In this document: positions 51,696 through 60,291 of the stretch, piece by piece
Numbering within the stretch: position 1 is the stretch's first letter
How the letters are laid out: each line of letters begins with the position of its first letter
From: an uncultured Bacteroidota bacterium
GTDB lineage: Bacteria > Bacteroidota > Bacteroidia > Chitinophagales > Chitinophagaceae
DNA: 64,000 nucleotides
Direction: 5' to 3'
Assembly: GCA_903877645.1 (NCBI GenBank)
Contig: CAIRES010000042.1
Coordinates: forward strand, 1-64,000
The notes under the pieces: model-generated
The model's input: only the letters and a program-made list of their open reading frames with translations
Database searches by the model: none
What the model was told of the DNA's origin: nothing
Made by a program: the position numbers and the translations under genes

Positions 51696-52732
51696 TAGCT
51701 GTTGTTATTAGCAAATCCTAACTGCGGCCCTATCCCTATTATTCTTCTTGCGCCTGCGGTGCCAAAATGAACTTCCATATCTTCGATGATGTAGGTTCCA
51801 TTGCGTTCGGGGTATCTGTCGTCACTTATATAAGCGGTATAACCGGGGATAGTGTATGGCTGCAAAAAGGTATTGATACTGCCTTCATATCCTGCATAAT
51901 TTTTCCTGTATACGGTTTCATTAGCCAGTTGCTTCAGCGCAATTGCATCTGCAACATGGTTGAGTATCTTTTTGTGGGTGCGAACAAATTTCTTGAAGGC
52001 ATCAGATGTCCCTGATAACTTATCCCCGTTACCGAGCTTCTTTGAATATTCTACCTGCACGGGGTCATTCTCAGTTGTTCGTTCTTTCAGGTCATTTGAC
52101 TTTAGCAGGTTGTACCCCAGGCGATAGTTGACTGTACCTATATTTAAAACATCGGTTCCTTTTGCATAAGGCGTGTACAATATTCCACACCACAATACTC
52201 CCGGCTTTATAAAAAAGCAAGACAAGCTGCCGTCTGTATATTTCGACAGGCTGTTAATGACATCTAAACCACAGCCGGATACGCCCACATTGCTTAGGGT
52301 AATATCAATGTCGCATTGCACGCTGATGGTGTGCTTGCCATCTATACCGGAAACAGCGTCCGTCAAAAGGTCCTTTATAGTGACCGATGGATAGAATTTA
52401 TCTATAGTATTCCTCCGCAACAGCCAGCTATATCCTTCGCACTCTACCTCCATCGGCATACTTAGGCTGCATCTTTTCACAAAGCCCGTAAACTCTGTTT
52501 GCAGGTCATTATTATAGCCCAGCTTTATAGTTACCGGATCTCCATCCGAAAATTGCTTGCCGGTAATAACCACATCAGGCAACACAGAGCCTTTAGTTAC
52601 CACTCTTGCTATAGAAGGTATTTTTATGGTGGCTGTCTCCATTATGCTATGTAGACTCCGGCTAATGCTAATCTCATTAACACCATTGAATCTGAAGTTG
52701 CCAATCGTAATATCACTTACAAGTACAAACAT
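51695..52732 (-). CDS. Tail hub protein (gpD / late control D-like)
   Basis: 345 residues: FVLVSDITIGNFRFNGVNEISISRSLHSIMETATIKIP, 'KLGYNNDLQTEFTGFVKRCSLSMPMEVECEGYSWLLRR', 'YGIE..YPYAKGTDVLNIGTVNYRLGYNLL'-like strands and a C-terminal 'YIIEDMEVHFGTAGARRIIGIGPQLGF'. This is the split beta-barrel layout of gpD/gp44 hub proteins at the centre of the baseplate. It overlaps both neighbours by 1 bp, so the genes are translationally coupled. Confidence 0.75.
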   Translation of the reverse strand: MFVLVSDITIGNFRFNGVNEISISRSLHSIMETATIKIPSIARVVTKGSVLPDVVITGKQFSDGDPVTIKLGYNNDLQTEFTGFVKRCSLSMPMEVECEGYSWLLRRNTIDKFYPSVTIKDLLTDAVSGIDGKHTISVQCDIDITLSNVGVSGCGLDVINSLSKYTDGSLSCFFIKPGVLWCGILYTPYAKGTDVLNIGTVNYRLGYNLLKSNDLKERTTENDPVQVEYSKKLGNGDKLSGTSDAFKKFVRTHKKILNHVADAIALKQLANETVYRKNYAGYEGSINTFLQPYTIPGYTAYISDDRYPERNGTYIIEDMEVHFGTAGARRIIGIGPQLGFANNNS

Positions 52733-53400
52733 TATGATATGGATATAAGGTTAAAAGGTTCGTCGCTAACAAGATGCAATTCGTATGGCCGTACGTTTTT
52801 GACACCTGTGATAGACGGAAATATCAATTCTTTGATCACCACCTGGTCGCTGCCACTTCTGTCTGGCCTTAACAGGAATATATCTGTTAAAGGGCATTGA
52901 ATAGATAAAGCTATGTTTTGCTCATACAGGTCGCGCAGGATTGTTACATCTGCTTCCGGAAATTCATTTGTGTTGCTGATGATAAAACCCTTGACAACTA
53001 TTTCGTAGTCCTGGATGTTTATTAATTCTTTCACCGTTCCACGTCTTTCCGTTAAAGGAGTTTCAATGATCGTCTTTCTCGAAGTGATGGAAATGACCGG
53101 GTACGGCAACCACCAATCTTTTAGCAATCCCAAATTATCGCTCCCTGCCAGTAAAGCATCTTCGCTATTTAGCTTTGCATCATCGGGGTAGGTCACTTTT
53201 ATTGGCATGAAGTATTCCCTGCCATTGGCATCATTGCCATAATAAGCGCTGCCCTGCGAGCCACTATCTGTTCTGCGAAGCGCGCTTGCATTCAGGCTAT
53301 TATCGTTAGGTACAGGTTGAAACTGCGGATCGAACGCCTGGGTCTTGTAGCCAAATGCTTGTTCAAACAGATCGGCCAGGTCAAATGTTATCTCTGCCAT
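52732..53400 (-). CDS. Phage tail protein (DUF6046-like)
   Basis: 222 residues: MAEITFDLADLFEQAFGYKTQAFDPQF, 'GREYFMPIKVTYPDDAKLNSEDALLAGSDNLGLLKDWWLPYPVISITSRKTIIETPLTERRGTVKELIN' and 'YEIVVKGFIISNTNEFPEADVTILRDLYEQN'. I recall this pattern from a Bacteroidota phage family (DUF6046) next to hub and tape-measure genes; it may fill the role of Mu gp43, the DNA circularisation/hub-associated protein. The name is from memory. Confidence 0.6.
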   Translation of the reverse strand: MAEITFDLADLFEQAFGYKTQAFDPQFQPVPNDNSLNASALRRTDSGSQGSAYYGNDANGREYFMPIKVTYPDDAKLNSEDALLAGSDNLGLLKDWWLPYPVISITSRKTIIETPLTERRGTVKELINIQDYEIVVKGFIISNTNEFPEADVTILRDLYEQNIALSIQCPLTDIFLLRPDRSGSDQVVIKELIFPSITGVKNVRPYELHLVSDEPFNLISIS

Positions 53401-53404
53401 AGGT

Positions 53405-54760
53405 TTATTGTATTACGTTTGCGCTATTAAGTATTTCCAACAGCACCTCTTCTACTTTTCTTTTCAGATCGGCTACTCCTTCCTTTGTGTCTTTTACGTT
53501 TATTGTAAAGTGATCGATCAAAGGCTTATTGAGGTTAATGACTATTTGGCGTGATTGACTTCTCTCAAATCCTCCTCCTGAAGAGCGACCGGGCAGGGAC
53601 TGCCCTACTTCTATATATCCGTTCCCTGATTCGTCTATCAGGCGGCCTTTTGCTATTTTTATGGCAGAACGGGTATATTCGGCATATTGCTTATTGTAGC
53701 CTTTCTTGCTTATTTGCCGGTTTAGTTCATTCACCTTCCTGTTAAATGACCCCATTCCTTTTTTTTCACCTATAGTTATAAGGTCATTGATCATTGGGGT
53801 AGAAATATCGGCAAAGCTTTTTTGCGGAAGCAGGCGGTCATTATTCTGCTGCATGGTTGCCTCTCCTAAGAAAACATTATTGGGGTGATCGGTTTGTGGT
53901 TGTGGTATCGAAAAGGACGGTTCCGGGGCATATGGACCATATTTCTTTATTGCCTTATTATACTCATCTTGTTCTCTGTGACTCTTTACCAGCTTAGGCT
54001 CTGCATTAATATAATTATCTGCTTCAGTTTCGTCCATATAAAAAGTGCTTAACGCTTCTTCTGTTCCTTCGGCACTCAGCCTTCTCTTTTTGTGACGGCT
54101 ATTTTCAGAAACAAGGTCATTAATAAATGCACTGGCTATTATTGCTCCTCCTACTATCCACTCTCCCGGCCCCAGGAAACTACCCGATGATGCCAGGCTA
54201 GCGGCCCCAGCTAACGCTTCACTGCCTTCCCCTATCTCCTCCATAACAGCCGTTGCTTTTTCAGTTGCAGATAGGAGATCCTCCACCTCGCTTCCTACTT
54301 TGGTAAGATTGTTGAAAGACTTGATCCCTGAATGTAAATTTTTGATTGATTCGGGTAATAAGCCAAAGTGTTCCGGTATAGATAACAGATTATCACCAAT
54401 CTCCATTATTGCCTTTATCTTCTTTAAGGTTTTTTCATTGTCGTCTCCTGTTCGCAGCGACTTTGTATAGAGATATTTACTTTCAGTATTATCCGGATTA
54501 ATTTGGTAGGCATCGCTATTCTTATCAACTACCACTTTTTGATTTGTTTCGCCAATTAATGGTATGCTATAGCTTTTATCCTGTAACGCCAGATTTGCAT
54601 TCAAGTTATCTATCACATTTGCAAGCCGACCTGCTTTGTTTATTGTCTGTTCAATGCTATCATTTAATCCTTGCAATGACACGAAAAAACGTGTGTTTGT
54701 CTGATCTATTTTATCCATAAGCAGATCTAACGAGTATAAAAATTTAAACACAGCTTCCAT
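53405..54760 (-). CDS. Short tail tape-measure-like protein
   Basis: 451 residues, largely helical with a coiled-coil start (FLYSLDLLMDKIDQTNTRFFVSLQGLNDSIEQTINKAG), hydrophobic stretches near 185-215 (GAASLASSGSFLGPGEWIVGGAIIASAFI) and a C-terminal 'HFTINVKDTKEGVADLKRKVEEVLLEILNSANV'. The position, between tail chaperone and hub genes, and the hydrophobic-helical composition fit a tape measure. At 1.5 angstrom per residue it would set a tail of only about 65-70 nm, short for a Mu-type tail. No peptidase domain. Confidence 0.6.
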   Translation of the reverse strand: MEAVFKFLYSLDLLMDKIDQTNTRFFVSLQGLNDSIEQTINKAGRLANVIDNLNANLALQDKSYSIPLIGETNQKVVVDKNSDAYQINPDNTESKYLYTKSLRTGDDNEKTLKKIKAIMEIGDNLLSIPEHFGLLPESIKNLHSGIKSFNNLTKVGSEVEDLLSATEKATAVMEEIGEGSEALAGAASLASSGSFLGPGEWIVGGAIIASAFINDLVSENSRHKKRRLSAEGTEEALSTFYMDETEADNYINAEPKLVKSHREQDEYNKAIKKYGPYAPEPSFSIPQPQTDHPNNVFLGEATMQQNNDRLLPQKSFADISTPMINDLITIGEKKGMGSFNRKVNELNRQISKKGYNKQYAEYTRSAIKIAKGRLIDESGNGYIEVGQSLPGRSSGGGFERSQSRQIVINLNKPLIDHFTINVKDTKEGVADLKRKVEEVLLEILNSANVIQ

Positions 54761-54787
54761 GGCATTTTTATTTTAAATAATAGTTTA

Positions 54788-54795
54788 TATTTTTG
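54788..54795 (+). promoter_or_regulatory. -7 box (TATTTTTG) for the SHOCT protein
   Basis: TATTTTTG matches TAnnTTTG on the plus strand, 36 bp before the ATG at 54832, giving this gene its own promoter inside a minus-strand phage block. Confidence 0.5.
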
Positions 54796-54831
54796 TTACA
54801 GCAATTATTGCAAACGCTTAAATGACGATAA

Positions 54832-55254
54832 ATGGGGAATGAACAGGAAGTAAAAACAGGAAATGATATGATCGTATTAACGATCATTTTTGCAAGTGCC
54901 GTACTACTTTTTGGTCTTTTTGCTCAGACTCTGGAGAACTACCGTCTAATAATAGTGGCACTGGTCGTTTTTTCTTTGATGACGGCTTTTATTGGCAAGC
55001 AGAGGAAGATTGGCTTCATAAGCGCCTTTTTTCTTTCCTTCCTTCTTTCACCGATAGTTGGCCTGATCGTAACTCTTGTTTCACCAAAAATCTCTGACGA
55101 AGAGTATAAAGCTAAAATACTCCAGCTCACGGTAACTAAACCGTCTATTGATTCTGTAACTGACCAATTATTCAGGCTTAATGAACTGAGAAAAGATGGG
55201 GTATTGACAGAAGAAGAATTTGCAGAACAAAAGCAAAAGATATTAAATGCATGA
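54832..55254 (+). CDS. SHOCT-domain membrane protein (moron-like)
   Basis: 140 residues. TM segments about 14-32 and 38-52 plus a hydrophobic stretch near 60-82, then a SHOCT motif at the C-terminus: LFRLNELRKDGVLTEEEFAEQKQKIL. SHOCT modules occur in phage and host proteins and are thought to mediate oligomerisation. It runs against the phage genes and has its own promoter, so it could be an independently expressed cargo gene. Confidence 0.7.
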   Translation: MGNEQEVKTGNDMIVLTIIFASAVLLFGLFAQTLENYRLIIVALVVFSLMTAFIGKQRKIGFISAFFLSFLLSPIVGLIVTLVSPKISDEEYKAKILQLTVTKPSIDSVTDQLFRLNELRKDGVLTEEEFAEQKQKILNA

Positions 55255-55382
55255 CCTTCTTTTCTGAGTACGACTACCTCATTAGCCATTAGCTTAATGC
55301 ACAAATGTCCATCGGCATACTTAATTTCGGTGTTTTCTCTTGATACAAATACATTCTTATAAAAAATGGCATTCTTGCCCTG

Positions 55383-55853
55383 GTGTTATTGATGCCTTGT
55401 CACGCTTACAGCCAGATTATTTTGCCTCACTATAAATGCTATTACCATAAAGATCAGTGGCCTAATACAATGGCTGATATGTATAATGGAAATGATACTT
55501 TTCGCTTTACATTGTATAGCAGGGATCTATGGGGAGAAGAAGGTGGTAAAAAGTCTTCTCCAGCTGAAGACTTAAAAATTGGCCTGAAATTGTGCTTTGA
55601 TGATTTGCCCTACACAAAAACAAATGACGGTCTGTACATATGTACCGGTAAAGGAGACAGTTATTACTATATCGTTTATGTACCTGAGCAAATGGTTACA
55701 TTATCCATAAGGTCGGGGCTGCGCGATGAATATTTCAATGAAAAGTCGAAGTGGCTACTTGCCCAGGTAAGATCGAACAGAAAGAATAAGAAAGACATGT
55801 ACTTTATTAATGAAAAAAATCAAACTTGCCAGGATCCTAATGCTGATAAGTAG
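55383..55853 (+). CDS. Hypothetical exported protein, start uncertain
   Basis: 156 residues. The beginning reads LLMPCHAYSQ, the end of a signal peptide whose N-terminus is not covered by an in-frame ATG: the frame can be read upstream (KNGILALVLLMPCHAYSQ) but only from a stop codon, with GTG 55383 the first standard start. The mature part (YKCYYHKDQWPNTMADMYNGNDTFRFTLYSRDLWG, 'YLLAQVRSN'-like end) is not recognised. An unusual start or a frameshift is likely. On the plus strand within the phage block. Confidence 0.45.
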   Translation: MLLMPCHAYSQIILPHYKCYYHKDQWPNTMADMYNGNDTFRFTLYSRDLWGEEGGKKSSPAEDLKIGLKLCFDDLPYTKTNDGLYICTGKGDSYYYIVYVPEQMVTLSIRSGLRDEYFNEKSKWLLAQVRSNRKNKKDMYFINEKNQTCQDPNADK

Positions 55854-56040
55854 TGGTATTGACATTTCTATTCGTCAGCGCGATACTCCATCTCCTGTAT
55901 ATATTGTAAATGCGAAAGCTTTTGTGCGAAAGCTTTATCACTTAAAGAACGATGATCAAGCCCCGGTAGATAGTACTCAAGTATTGTTTCGAGATATCCT
56001 AAGGAATCGTGCGCAGGGCCGCCGCGCGACTCCTCTATAA
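55810..56040 (+). CDS. Doubtful small ORF overlapping the previous gene
   Basis: 76 residues, MKKIKLARILMLISSGIDISIRQ..., overlapping the last 44 bp of the upstream frame and the last 6 bp of the convergent chaperone-like gene. A plausible ATG and lysine-rich start, but no recognisable domain and no promoter. It may be noise or a frameshifted tail of the preceding gene. Confidence 0.25.
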   Translation: MKKIKLARILMLISSGIDISIRQRDTPSPVYIVNAKAFVRKLYHLKNDDQAPVDSTQVLFRDILRNRAQGRRATPL

Positions 56041-56358
56041 GTTTACCAGGGTAGCCTTTTTGCCATCCAGTTTTTCTTTGAGCTCCTGTGCTACGCCTAT
56101 AAACATCTGGTCGTCTTTGAGTATCTCTTCGCTGCCACCTATAAAAGTAACATTGGCCAGCTCTTCAAAAACATTCAGCGCTTTATCTCTTTCGGATTTG
56201 CTCAGGGCGCAGTTCAGCTCATTCCTGCCCGGGTTTTTAAAATACCCTATATGTCCGTCTACGGCTATGGCGTAAATGCCATACTTATACTTGGCTTTCC
56301 ACTCTGTTATCTGGGGTTCGGTAGCCTGCCCTGTTAGTGTATTGTTGTTGGTCGACAT
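56035..56358 (-). CDS. Tail assembly chaperone-like protein
   Basis: 107 residues: EWKAKYKYGIYAIAVDGHIGYFKNPGRNELNCALSKSERDKALNVFEELANVTFIGGSEEILKDDQMFIGVAQELKEKLDG. The position between tube and tape-measure genes and the 'P.R..L..A.S....D....E.L....F.GG' pattern match small tail chaperones that help fold tape-measure protein. No slippery frameshift sequence is obvious. Confidence 0.6.
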   Translation of the reverse strand: MSTNNNTLTGQATEPQITEWKAKYKYGIYAIAVDGHIGYFKNPGRNELNCALSKSERDKALNVFEELANVTFIGGSEEILKDDQMFIGVAQELKEKLDGKKATLVNL

Positions 56359-56400
56359 TTTCAGTTAATAATTTAGTGATTTAAAATGGCATGAGATTTA

Positions 56401-56832
56401 TTATGCAGTTTCCAGTTTCAGGAAAACAATAGGAAGGGTCACGTCCATGTTCTTTGCACCCTGCTCCCATCCTTTTTCAAAATCTTTTACTTCCACATTC
56501 ATTAATGTGTCTGTCTGCAATGGCCTTGTTCCTTTGGGCTTGTAAGTGATGATGATGTCGAATTGCATATCTAGTATGTCGTCGCCACCTGCTGCTATAG
56601 CTGCGCGGTTCATATCATCTATTGCGCCCTTCAGCACTTTTATCTGGCCTTCGTAGCTTCTGTTGCCGCTTTGTATGCTTATCGGCTCATCGCCGGCGGC
56701 ATGCAGCAATTGTTTTTCTTTCGCGGCTTTATATTTTACCCCGCGTATCTTGGTGAGTGGCGACCCGGCAAATATTACCGTCATATCGGCCCACTCACAA
56801 TCTTTACTGTCAAAAAATGGTATTGATGGCAT
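56401..56832 (-). CDS. Tail tube protein
   Basis: 143 residues from ATG 56832 (MPSIPFFDSKDCEWADMTVIFAGSPLTKIRGVKYKAAKEKQLLHAAGDEP). 'ADMTVIFAG..LT.IRGVKYKAAKEK' and 'YKPKGTRPLQTDTLMNVEVKDFEKGWEQGAKNMDVTLPIVFLKL' are the strand pattern of tube proteins that stack inside the sheath. Placed directly after the sheath gene, as in Mu (gpL then gpM). Confidence 0.7.
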   Translation of the reverse strand: MPSIPFFDSKDCEWADMTVIFAGSPLTKIRGVKYKAAKEKQLLHAAGDEPISIQSGNRSYEGQIKVLKGAIDDMNRAAIAAGGDDILDMQFDIIITYKPKGTRPLQTDTLMNVEVKDFEKGWEQGAKNMDVTLPIVFLKLETA

Positions 56833-56897
56833 GGAATAGTGTATTATGATGTACAATATCATGTACTGTATGATCGGGTTAAAAAATATTTAGGGAA

Positions 56898-58079
56898 CTA
56901 CTGTGCAGGATTATCAAAGCCAAGGCTTATTTCTATGTCTGTGGCATATCCCACCGGTGTTACGGTCAGCACTACATTCAACTCGTTGGTACTCAGGATA
57001 TTTTGTGCAGGATCTATAAAGCAGCTAATTGCGCTTATTTCCCTGTTGGCGGTCATAGTATTATTCACCTGGTTCACGATCTGTTGGCTCAGCCACTTGC
57101 AAAAGCCAGCATCCAGTGTACCATCGGCATTAACAGGTACTTCGTCATCTATCTCCTGCACAAATGTGGTGTAGGCCAGTATATGGGCTTTATCTATCAC
57201 CCTGCCGCGTGCCAGCATACAATAGTCATCGGTGGTGGCAGTAAGCATTGGGTCACCACTAAAGAAATACCCGCTTACGTTGGGGTAAGTAATGAAGGTA
57301 ATAAACCCTTTACCCGCTATCACTGAGGCATCACCGCCACTTTCTTCAAGAGTCGTAGAATTCAGAAACGCAGTAGTATTGGTTAGCGCACCGGATCTCA
57401 CCCTGCTAATTTTTCTTTGCACGGGTATCGATGCTGCTACCCCCAGCAGCAGGCCCACACATGCGGCATGGCCGCTCACAGTATCACCTATCAATATAGC
57501 GGTACGGTTATTGGTTGTTCCAGTTGTTTCATCCGTAAGGCCGGATGGAGTCCCTGCATAAGAGCTGCCGCCTATCACGCACCTGAATGGCTTTTCTGCG
57601 TCAAAGTATGCTGCTGCCATTACCGCCATGTTGCTTGCTGCAGTATATACATCGGCATTCAGCGAGTGTGTTACCGTTATAGTGCCGCCACCGCTGGCTA
57701 CGGCTACATCATCACTCAGCAATCCCAGCAATTTTATCTTGCCGTTGGCATAATCCAGCAATTTTTTTGCGCCATTAAGGTTGGTATGGTCTGCCATCTC
57801 TGCTATTGTTACAGATGCGGCTGTCAGCATCAGGTACAGTTGTGCGCCATCGCCTGCCTGGTCATAAAACTCCTGTAGTTGTTTTATGGCAAAGGGGTTA
57901 AAGGTTTCCGTTATACCCGCATTGGCTACATCTGTCATGCCGGTTACTAGTATTGGCGTACCGGTGGTATAGCCACCGCTCTCGGTAACGCCGGTCAGTA
58001 CCATACCGGCTATACCGTCATTCGTTTGGATCGTTCCTCCAAGCTGGCAGTTGGCCAGCGTAATATTTACACTTCCCAT
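56898..58079 (-). CDS. Contractile tail sheath protein (DUF2586)
   Basis: 393 residues: MGSVNITLANCQLGGTIQTNDGIAGMVLTGV, 'ILVTGMTDVANAGIT', 'FNPFAIKQLQEFYDQAGDGAQLYLML', 'NAVMAAAYFDAEKPFRCVIGG' and the C-terminal 'WLSQQIVNQVNNTMTANREISAISCFIDPAQNILSTNELNVVLTVTPVGYATDIEISLGF' typical of sheath domain I. A sheath means a contractile (myovirus-type) tail that injects by shortening. Confidence 0.78.
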   Translation of the reverse strand: MGSVNITLANCQLGGTIQTNDGIAGMVLTGVTESGGYTTGTPILVTGMTDVANAGITETFNPFAIKQLQEFYDQAGDGAQLYLMLTAASVTIAEMADHTNLNGAKKLLDYANGKIKLLGLLSDDVAVASGGGTITVTHSLNADVYTAASNMAVMAAAYFDAEKPFRCVIGGSSYAGTPSGLTDETTGTTNNRTAILIGDTVSGHAACVGLLLGVAASIPVQRKISRVRSGALTNTTAFLNSTTLEESGGDASVIAGKGFITFITYPNVSGYFFSGDPMLTATTDDYCMLARGRVIDKAHILAYTTFVQEIDDEVPVNADGTLDAGFCKWLSQQIVNQVNNTMTANREISAISCFIDPAQNILSTNELNVVLTVTPVGYATDIEISLGFDNPAQ

Positions 58080-58106
58080 TGTTGGTTTTGTTTTTTGAAT
58101 CTGTTA

Positions 58107-58346
58107 TTATTCTGCATCGTATTCATCGTACGGGTCTGCTAAAAGGTCATTTTCAGGATCGTAGTTGGCCAGTTCTTCCAGTTCAGTATCTACTTCTTCC
58201 CTGGTCATAGTAGTTATCTTTCGGTCTTGCAGGCCTTTCGCGTGGTTTATTGCATTCTGTTCTTCAAAGAACGCCAGGTTATCGCTGGTGAAGTAGAGCT
58301 TATCTGTGCGTACGTGGTTGTCGAAATGTGATCTTGCATTTTTCAT
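58107..58346 (-). CDS. Small phage protein of unknown role
   Basis: 79 residues: MKNARSHFDNHVRTDKLYFTSDNLAFFEEQNAINHAKGLQDRKITTMTREEVDTELEELANYDPENDLLADPYDEYDAE. The string 'YFTSDNLAFFEEQNAINHA' is a pattern I recall from small proteins in Mu-like phages next to sheath genes; the acidic C-terminus is odd. Between sheath and a 145-aa gene. Role unknown. Confidence 0.55.
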   Translation of the reverse strand: MKNARSHFDNHVRTDKLYFTSDNLAFFEEQNAINHAKGLQDRKITTMTREEVDTELEELANYDPENDLLADPYDEYDAE

Positions 58347-58410
58347 GAGCTTGGTTATTCAATTGATTGGATTTAAAGAGGCTGGGGGAAATATATCTTG
58401 TACTGCATTA

Positions 58411-58848
58411 TTATGAGCCTGTCTTTGAAGCCGAGTATTTAGCTTGCGTGTACAGATCATACAGGCTTTGTTTAAGGCGCTGGCCATCCAGCGTACCTGC
58501 CAGAAGGCTGGCCAATTTTTGCAATACTGCATCCTGCAATAGCGGATCGCGCTGTTGTAGCTGTTGCACAAAGCAGGACAGCTTATCGTTTGCATCGGTA
58601 TATTGCTTGCAGGTATCGGCTATGGTTAGCGCATCTATTACTTTCGTTAACGCTGCTACCAGTTCCTGGCGTATCTCATCATCCAGCTCGCCGGGTATGA
58701 TGGCTGTGATGACATTTGCCGCAGGTGAGGAAAGCATTGATTTAAGCGCCGATGTTATTTGCAGGGCTGTATCTATATGCCCGTCTATATAATTATCAAA
58801 CTCTTTGAGCAATGCCTTTACCTGTGTCTTTAGTTTTGAACAGAACAT
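58411..58848 (-). CDS. Helical phage protein, unknown (head-tail region)
   Basis: 145 residues, almost wholly helical (LKTQVKALLKEFDNYIDGHIDTALQITSALKSML, 'IPGELDDEIRQELVAALTKVIDALTIADTCKQY', 'LLQDAVLQKLASLLAGTLDGQRLKQSLYDLYTQ'). Two Cys. In Mu-like gene order this slot holds head-tail joining or decoration proteins, but no motif decides. Confidence 0.5.
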   Translation of the reverse strand: MFCSKLKTQVKALLKEFDNYIDGHIDTALQITSALKSMLSSPAANVITAIIPGELDDEIRQELVAALTKVIDALTIADTCKQYTDANDKLSCFVQQLQQRDPLLQDAVLQKLASLLAGTLDGQRLKQSLYDLYTQAKYSASKTGS

Positions 58849-58860
58849 AGTTATTTGGTT

Positions 58861-59139
58861 TTATTGTTGGTGGTTGTTTTGTATCACACTTGTTTCCAGT
58901 GTGTGTATGCGTATAGAATGCTCACTGAGGCGGCGGTGTATCAAGGCATCCTGCTCCTGTAGCCCTTTTATCTGCTGGCCTTGTATCGTTGTTGCGCGGG
59001 TCAGTTGCTTCAGCTCCAGCACTATATCATCCAGCCGTTTAATGACCTGGCCTGTTACCACTTTCATGATAAAGCCCAGTATAGTAGCCATAATACCCGC
59101 CACCCCAATAAGTATCCATATTTTAATTTCAGAGACCAT
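58861..59139 (-). CDS. Small TM plus coiled-coil protein, holin-like candidate
   Basis: 92 residues: one N-terminal TM (IKIWILIGVAGIMATILGFIMKVV) followed by a helical stretch 'QVIKRLDDIVLELKQLTRATTIQGQQIKGLQEQDALIHRRLSEHSIRIHTLE' with heptads. XhlA/holin-accessory proteins have this shape. If it is a holin partner, no endolysin is seen in either block. 12 bp upstream of the 145-aa gene, downstream of capsid. Confidence 0.5.
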   Translation of the reverse strand: MVSEIKIWILIGVAGIMATILGFIMKVVTGQVIKRLDDIVLELKQLTRATTIQGQQIKGLQEQDALIHRRLSEHSIRIHTLETSVIQNNHQQ

Positions 59140-59189
59140 ATCTCTTTATGTAAGTTGTTAAATGAACCGTTGATCCATTAATCGCATAT

Positions 59190-60104
59190 TTACGCTGCGG
59201 CCTGCACTATTGATATGATGCCCTTGCCATCGGCACGGCGTATCCTTGCACCCATACGCACACTCACGCTATATACATCGCCATACAATGTAGGGTCGCC
59301 TATACGCTCAAAGAAGGTGATCTGTCCCAGCGCCCTTTCTACTGCGCCTATCTGCCAGCACAGTACGCCGTCATTGTCGGTTGCGTTGGCTGCGCTGCCA
59401 TAAGGGTTTACAACGGGTGTGCTGTCGTTGGTATAGGTAACTACACCCCCACGCATCATTATATTGAAACCAAAGAGCCTGCCCAGTACACCATCTTTTA
59501 CGTTGTATGCCGCGCTGAAATCGCGGTACTGTGTTACGCTCATGTCATCTGTCAGTTGCTGAAACATATCTGCACTGATGAGTGCGTACCTGCCTTCCAT
59601 AGGCACGTTCTGTTTGTTCAGTTGCAACTGTGCGTTCTTCAGGTCAACCACCGTAAAACGGCAGCGGTTGCCGGTAGTGCCGGCAAGTGTGGTAGCCGTC
59701 GAAGACCCTGTGGTACGCACTATTGTGCCTACACCACCTGTGGGTGCCCAGTCTATCAGCAGGTTATCGGCCACTGTTTGCCTCAGCGAAGACTCATACT
59801 CACCCAATACACTTTCGCGCTTGTTGTAGCTCAGTTCATACGCTTCAGCATTAGGGATCAGTATCGGGTCTGTGGTAAACTCATCCAGTGCGTAGGTGAT
59901 GTCCGAGTCTGTACGCTGCACTACTGTTGCCGGCAGGCTGGTTCTGTTTTTTACTACGTTGGCTGTTGCCCCTGCTTGTGGTATATGCACTACATGCCCC
60001 TGCAATACATACTGCCCAACGTCTGTTGATGCCAGTAAGAACTCATTGTTCTTAAATAGGTTTCCTTCGATGTGGTCTTGCCAGATCTCTTTTTGGATTG
60101 CCAT
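59190..60104 (-). CDS. Major capsid protein
   Basis: 304 residues: AIQKEIWQDHIEGNLFKNNEFLLASTDVGQYVLQGHVVHIPQAGATANVVKNRTS, 'DITYALDEFTTDPILIPNAEAYELSYNKRESVLGEYESSLRQTVADNLLIDW', 'ENRYALISADMFQQLTDDMSVTQYRDFSAAYNVKDGVLGRLFGFNIMMR' and the C-terminal 'ISIVQ'. This is an HK97-fold capsid of the 'AxxELSxxKR' class, and follows the protease/scaffold gene by 187 bp as expected. Confidence 0.8.
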   Translation of the reverse strand: MAIQKEIWQDHIEGNLFKNNEFLLASTDVGQYVLQGHVVHIPQAGATANVVKNRTSLPATVVQRTDSDITYALDEFTTDPILIPNAEAYELSYNKRESVLGEYESSLRQTVADNLLIDWAPTGGVGTIVRTTGSSTATTLAGTTGNRCRFTVVDLKNAQLQLNKQNVPMEGRYALISADMFQQLTDDMSVTQYRDFSAAYNVKDGVLGRLFGFNIMMRGGVVTYTNDSTPVVNPYGSAANATDNDGVLCWQIGAVERALGQITFFERIGDPTLYGDVYSVSVRMGARIRRADGKGIISIVQAAA

Positions 60105-60291
60105 TGTTTACTTGTTTTTGGTTAAAAATTTGAAGATGAATGAAATAGTGGGTGGGATACGGCTATTAAAGACATAGCCATTTAATGCCCCGGCCGGAGC
60201 GATATACTTACTACAGTATAGAATAGAAAACTACAAGGCCTTACCAGGTCAGAAGAACAGCGCACCCGGCCTGCTTAAAAGGGAATGGAAA

